Positions 4,772 to 6,451 of a stretch of 6,451 nucleotides of DNA are shown here, piece after piece. This DNA is from Frankia sp. (GTDB taxonomy: Bacteria > Actinomycetota > Actinomycetes > Frankiales > Frankiaceae). Each line of letters begins with the position of its first letter. Position 1 is the stretch's first letter. The DNA is taken from contig JADGHD010000298.1 of the NCBI GenBank assembly GCA_019689615.1, positions 1 through 6,451 of the forward strand, written 5' to 3'. The notes beneath the pieces are model-generated. The model was not told the origin of the DNA, did not search any database, and worked only from the letters and a program-made list of their open reading frames with translations. Both the position numbers and the translations under genes were made by a program.

Positions 4772-6451
4772 TCACAGACCGGACCCGAGACCGACCCCGG
4801 CCGCGCCGGTGACGGCCGCTCCGGCCGCCACCGCCGCCACCGAGGCCGCCGCCACCGCTCGCGCCCTGGCGCCGTCAGCGCCCTCCGTCACCTCAGCACC
4901 CTCGGTTGCGGTCACGCTGCGTGACTGGCCTGGGTCAGGGCCGGGCACCCGGACGACCACGATCGCGAGGTCGTCGCGCAGGTTGCCGCCGGCGAACCGC
5001 TCGGCCGTGGCCCGCACCCGGTCGGCGATGCCCTGCGCGGACAGGCCGACGCAGTCCGCCACCGCGTCCAGCAGCCGCTGCTCGCCGAGCATCTCCCGGC
5101 CGGCGCGGGCCTCGACCACGCCGTCCGTGTAGAGCACGAGGGCGTCGCCGGGCGCGAGCTCGACGTCGACGGCCGGGAAGGTGACCTCGTCGTCGTCGAG
5201 CACCCCGAGCAGGGTGCCGGGCACGCCGACGAACGCCACCTCGCCGTCCGCGCGCAGCACGACCGGCTGCGGGTGGCCGGCGAGGTGCAGGGTCAGCCGC
5301 ACGCCGTCGGCGCTCACCTGGTCGAGGCTCGCCGCGGCGAGCGTGCAGAACCGCGGCGACCCGGTCGGGTAGGCGGCGGCGGTGTCCCGTAACGTCCGGT
5401 TCAGGTCGCCGAGGATCTGGCCCATTGGTGTGGCCTGGCTGGTGAGCAGCCGCAGCACCGCCCGGGCGACCCCGGTCACGGTCGCCGCCTCCGCGCCCTT
5501 GCCGCAGACGTCGCCGATGGCCACCGTCCAGCAGTCCCGCGGCCCGGGCACGAGGTCGAAGAAGTCGCCGCCGACGTCGAGGCCGGCAGAGCGGGCCGCC
5601 CCGTAGGCGGAGCCCAGGTCGAGGCCGGGGATCCGGGGCAGCCGCGGTGGGCGCAGCCCGGCCTGCAGGCCGTCGGCGAGCTCCACCTGCCGGCTGTACA
5701 GGCGGGCGTTGTCGACCGCGAACGCAGCCCGCCTGGCCAGGTCGGCGAGCAGGTCCAGCTCGTCCGGGGCGAACGAGCTGCCGGCGTCGCGGCCGACGGC
5801 GACCATCCCGAGCACCCGCCGCCTGGCGCGCAGCACGGCGACGAGGATCGGGCCGTCGGGCGTCCAGGTCTGGCGGACGGGGGTGGCGCCGCTGGAGCGG
5901 ACCGCCGCCATGATCGGGCCGTCCGGGTCGGCGGCGGCCTTGGCCAGCTCCGGCTCGGCCGGCTCCTCCGCGTGCGCGACCGCGGCCAGCTTCGGGACCC
6001 CGTCGTCGCGGCGCAGGTAGACGGCGCACCAGCGGCCGATCCGCGGCACCGGCAGGTGGGCCAGCATCGCCAGCGAGTGGTCCAGCTCCAGGCTTCCGGC
6101 CAGCAGGTCGGACGCCTCGGCCAGGAACGACAGCATGCCGATCCGGCGCTCCTCGGCCTGGCGCATGTCGCCGCCGCCGAGAGCCAGCGCCATCCACCGG
6201 GCAACCAGCCGGACCCGCTCGGCGTCCACCTCGCCGCCGATCTCCCGATCCGGCCAGAGCAGCACCTCGCCCAGGCTCTCCTGGGTCGGGTCGAGCGGGA
6301 ACGACAGCGCGGCCGACGGCGCGCCGGTCCGGCCGAGCATCGCGACCAGCTCCGGCTCGGCGCTGTCCGGCGAGGGCCGGTGCACCAGCCCGCCGGTGAC
6401 CGGCTGGGTGTCGACGAGCTGCGCGAGCAGCTCGGCGACCTCACCCTCGGC
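4772..6451 (-). CDS. GAF-domain PP2C/SpoIIE-type serine phosphatase, 5' end outside the window
   Basis: At least 559 residues are visible and the frame stays open to the window's right edge. A GTG at 6383-6385 is not a likely start, because the 22 codons before it continue in the same coding style (AEGEVAELLAQLVDTQPVTG). Counting from the edge, residues up to about 95 look like the end of another sensor domain (PLDPTQESLGEVLLWPDREI, then a helix). A GAF domain spans about 105-250, ending in AVDNARLYSRQVELADGLQ, the usual helix leading into the phosphatase. The SpoIIE/PP2C domain spans about 265-502, with metal-binding acidic motifs GGDFFDL (Asp296), IGDVCGKG (Asp314), LYTDGVVEAR (Asp443) and RDDLAIVVV (Asp493/494). 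Such enzymes dephosphorylate STAS-domain anti-anti-sigma factors; the GAF domain would sense a small ligand or redox state. The final 60 residues are unusual, with an acidic repeat-like stretch and then an Ala/Val/Gly-rich hydrophobic end. A related-class kinase gene follows on the same strand. Confidence 0.88.
   Translation of the reverse strand, partial: AEGEVAELLAQLVDTQPVTGGLVHRPSPDSAEPELVAMLGRTGAPSAALSFPLDPTQESLGEVLLWPDREIGGEVDAERVRLVARWMALALGGGDMRQAEERRIGMLSFLAEASDLLAGSLELDHSLAMLAHLPVPRIGRWCAVYLRRDDGVPKLAAVAHAEEPAEPELAKAAADPDGPIMAAVRSSGATPVRQTWTPDGPILVAVLRARRRVLGMVAVGRDAGSSFAPDELDLLADLARRAAFAVDNARLYSRQVELADGLQAGLRPPRLPRIPGLDLGSAYGAARSAGLDVGGDFFDLVPGPRDCWTVAIGDVCGKGAEAATVTGVARAVLRLLTSQATPMGQILGDLNRTLRDTAAAYPTGSPRFCTLAAASLDQVSADGVRLTLHLAGHPQPVVLRADGEVAFVGVPGTLLGVLDDDEVTFPAVDVELAPGDALVLYTDGVVEARAGREMLGEQRLLDAVADCVGLSAQGIADRVRATAERFAGGNLRDDLAIVVVRVPGPDPGQSRSVTATEGAEVTEGADGARARAVAAASVAAVAAGAAVTGAAGVGLGSGL

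Noticed and set aside
4935..6197. A 420-codon frame on the same strand as the phosphatase, in another register
   Set aside because: Arg/Pro/Gly-rich translation; the overlapping register has unmistakable GAF and PP2C motifs.
6383..6385. GTG as the start of the phosphatase gene
   Set aside because: The reading frame continues upstream to the window edge with normal codon use and plausible helical sequence, and there is no convincing ribosome binding site. The gene is better treated as 5'-partial.

Overview
The window is very GC-rich. Its codons mostly end in G or C, and it carries many long spurious overlapping ORFs. This, together with actinobacterial-style regulators (a stand-alone HATPase of the RsbW type and a GAF-SpoIIE PP2C phosphatase), points to a filamentous or related actinomycete. 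Frankia-like or Streptomyces-like is an inference from style; nothing in the window fixes the genus.

Left half, plus strand (1-3728): a nitrogen-scavenging gene set. A BMP-family solute-binding lipoprotein (87-1241) is followed by a large stem-loop (1254-1308). Then come two closely spaced enzymes: an isochorismatase-fold cysteine hydrolase that closely resembles biuret amidohydrolase BiuH (1452-2177), and an amidase-signature enzyme with the allophanate hydrolase (AtzF) fingerprints (2190-3728). Together the enzymes would convert biuret to allophanate plus ammonia, and allophanate to ammonia and carbon dioxide. The lipoprotein is the obvious candidate receptor for the imported substrate. No transporter ATPase or permease, no cyanuric acid ring-opening enzyme and no regulator is visible here. 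The AtzF-like protein lacks the usual C-terminal domain.

Middle (3729-3925): a convergent intergenic stretch with a perfect 9-bp-stem hairpin (3782-3803), probably the terminator between the two converging units.

Right half, minus strand (6451-3926): a 5'-truncated GAF + PP2C/SpoIIE phosphatase gene enters from the right edge and ends at 4772. After a 273-bp gap rich in short inverted repeats comes a stand-alone HATPase (RsbW/SpoIIAB-like, 3926-4498). Phosphatase and kinase classes of this sort work in partner-switching control of sigma factors or of other targets through STAS-domain proteins. No STAS protein or sigma factor is in the window.

No tRNA, rRNA, CRISPR array, insertion sequence or attachment site was recognised. 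The best candidate for something less described is the pairing of a BMP-family receptor with a two-enzyme biuret pathway that uses a short, single-domain allophanate hydrolase.
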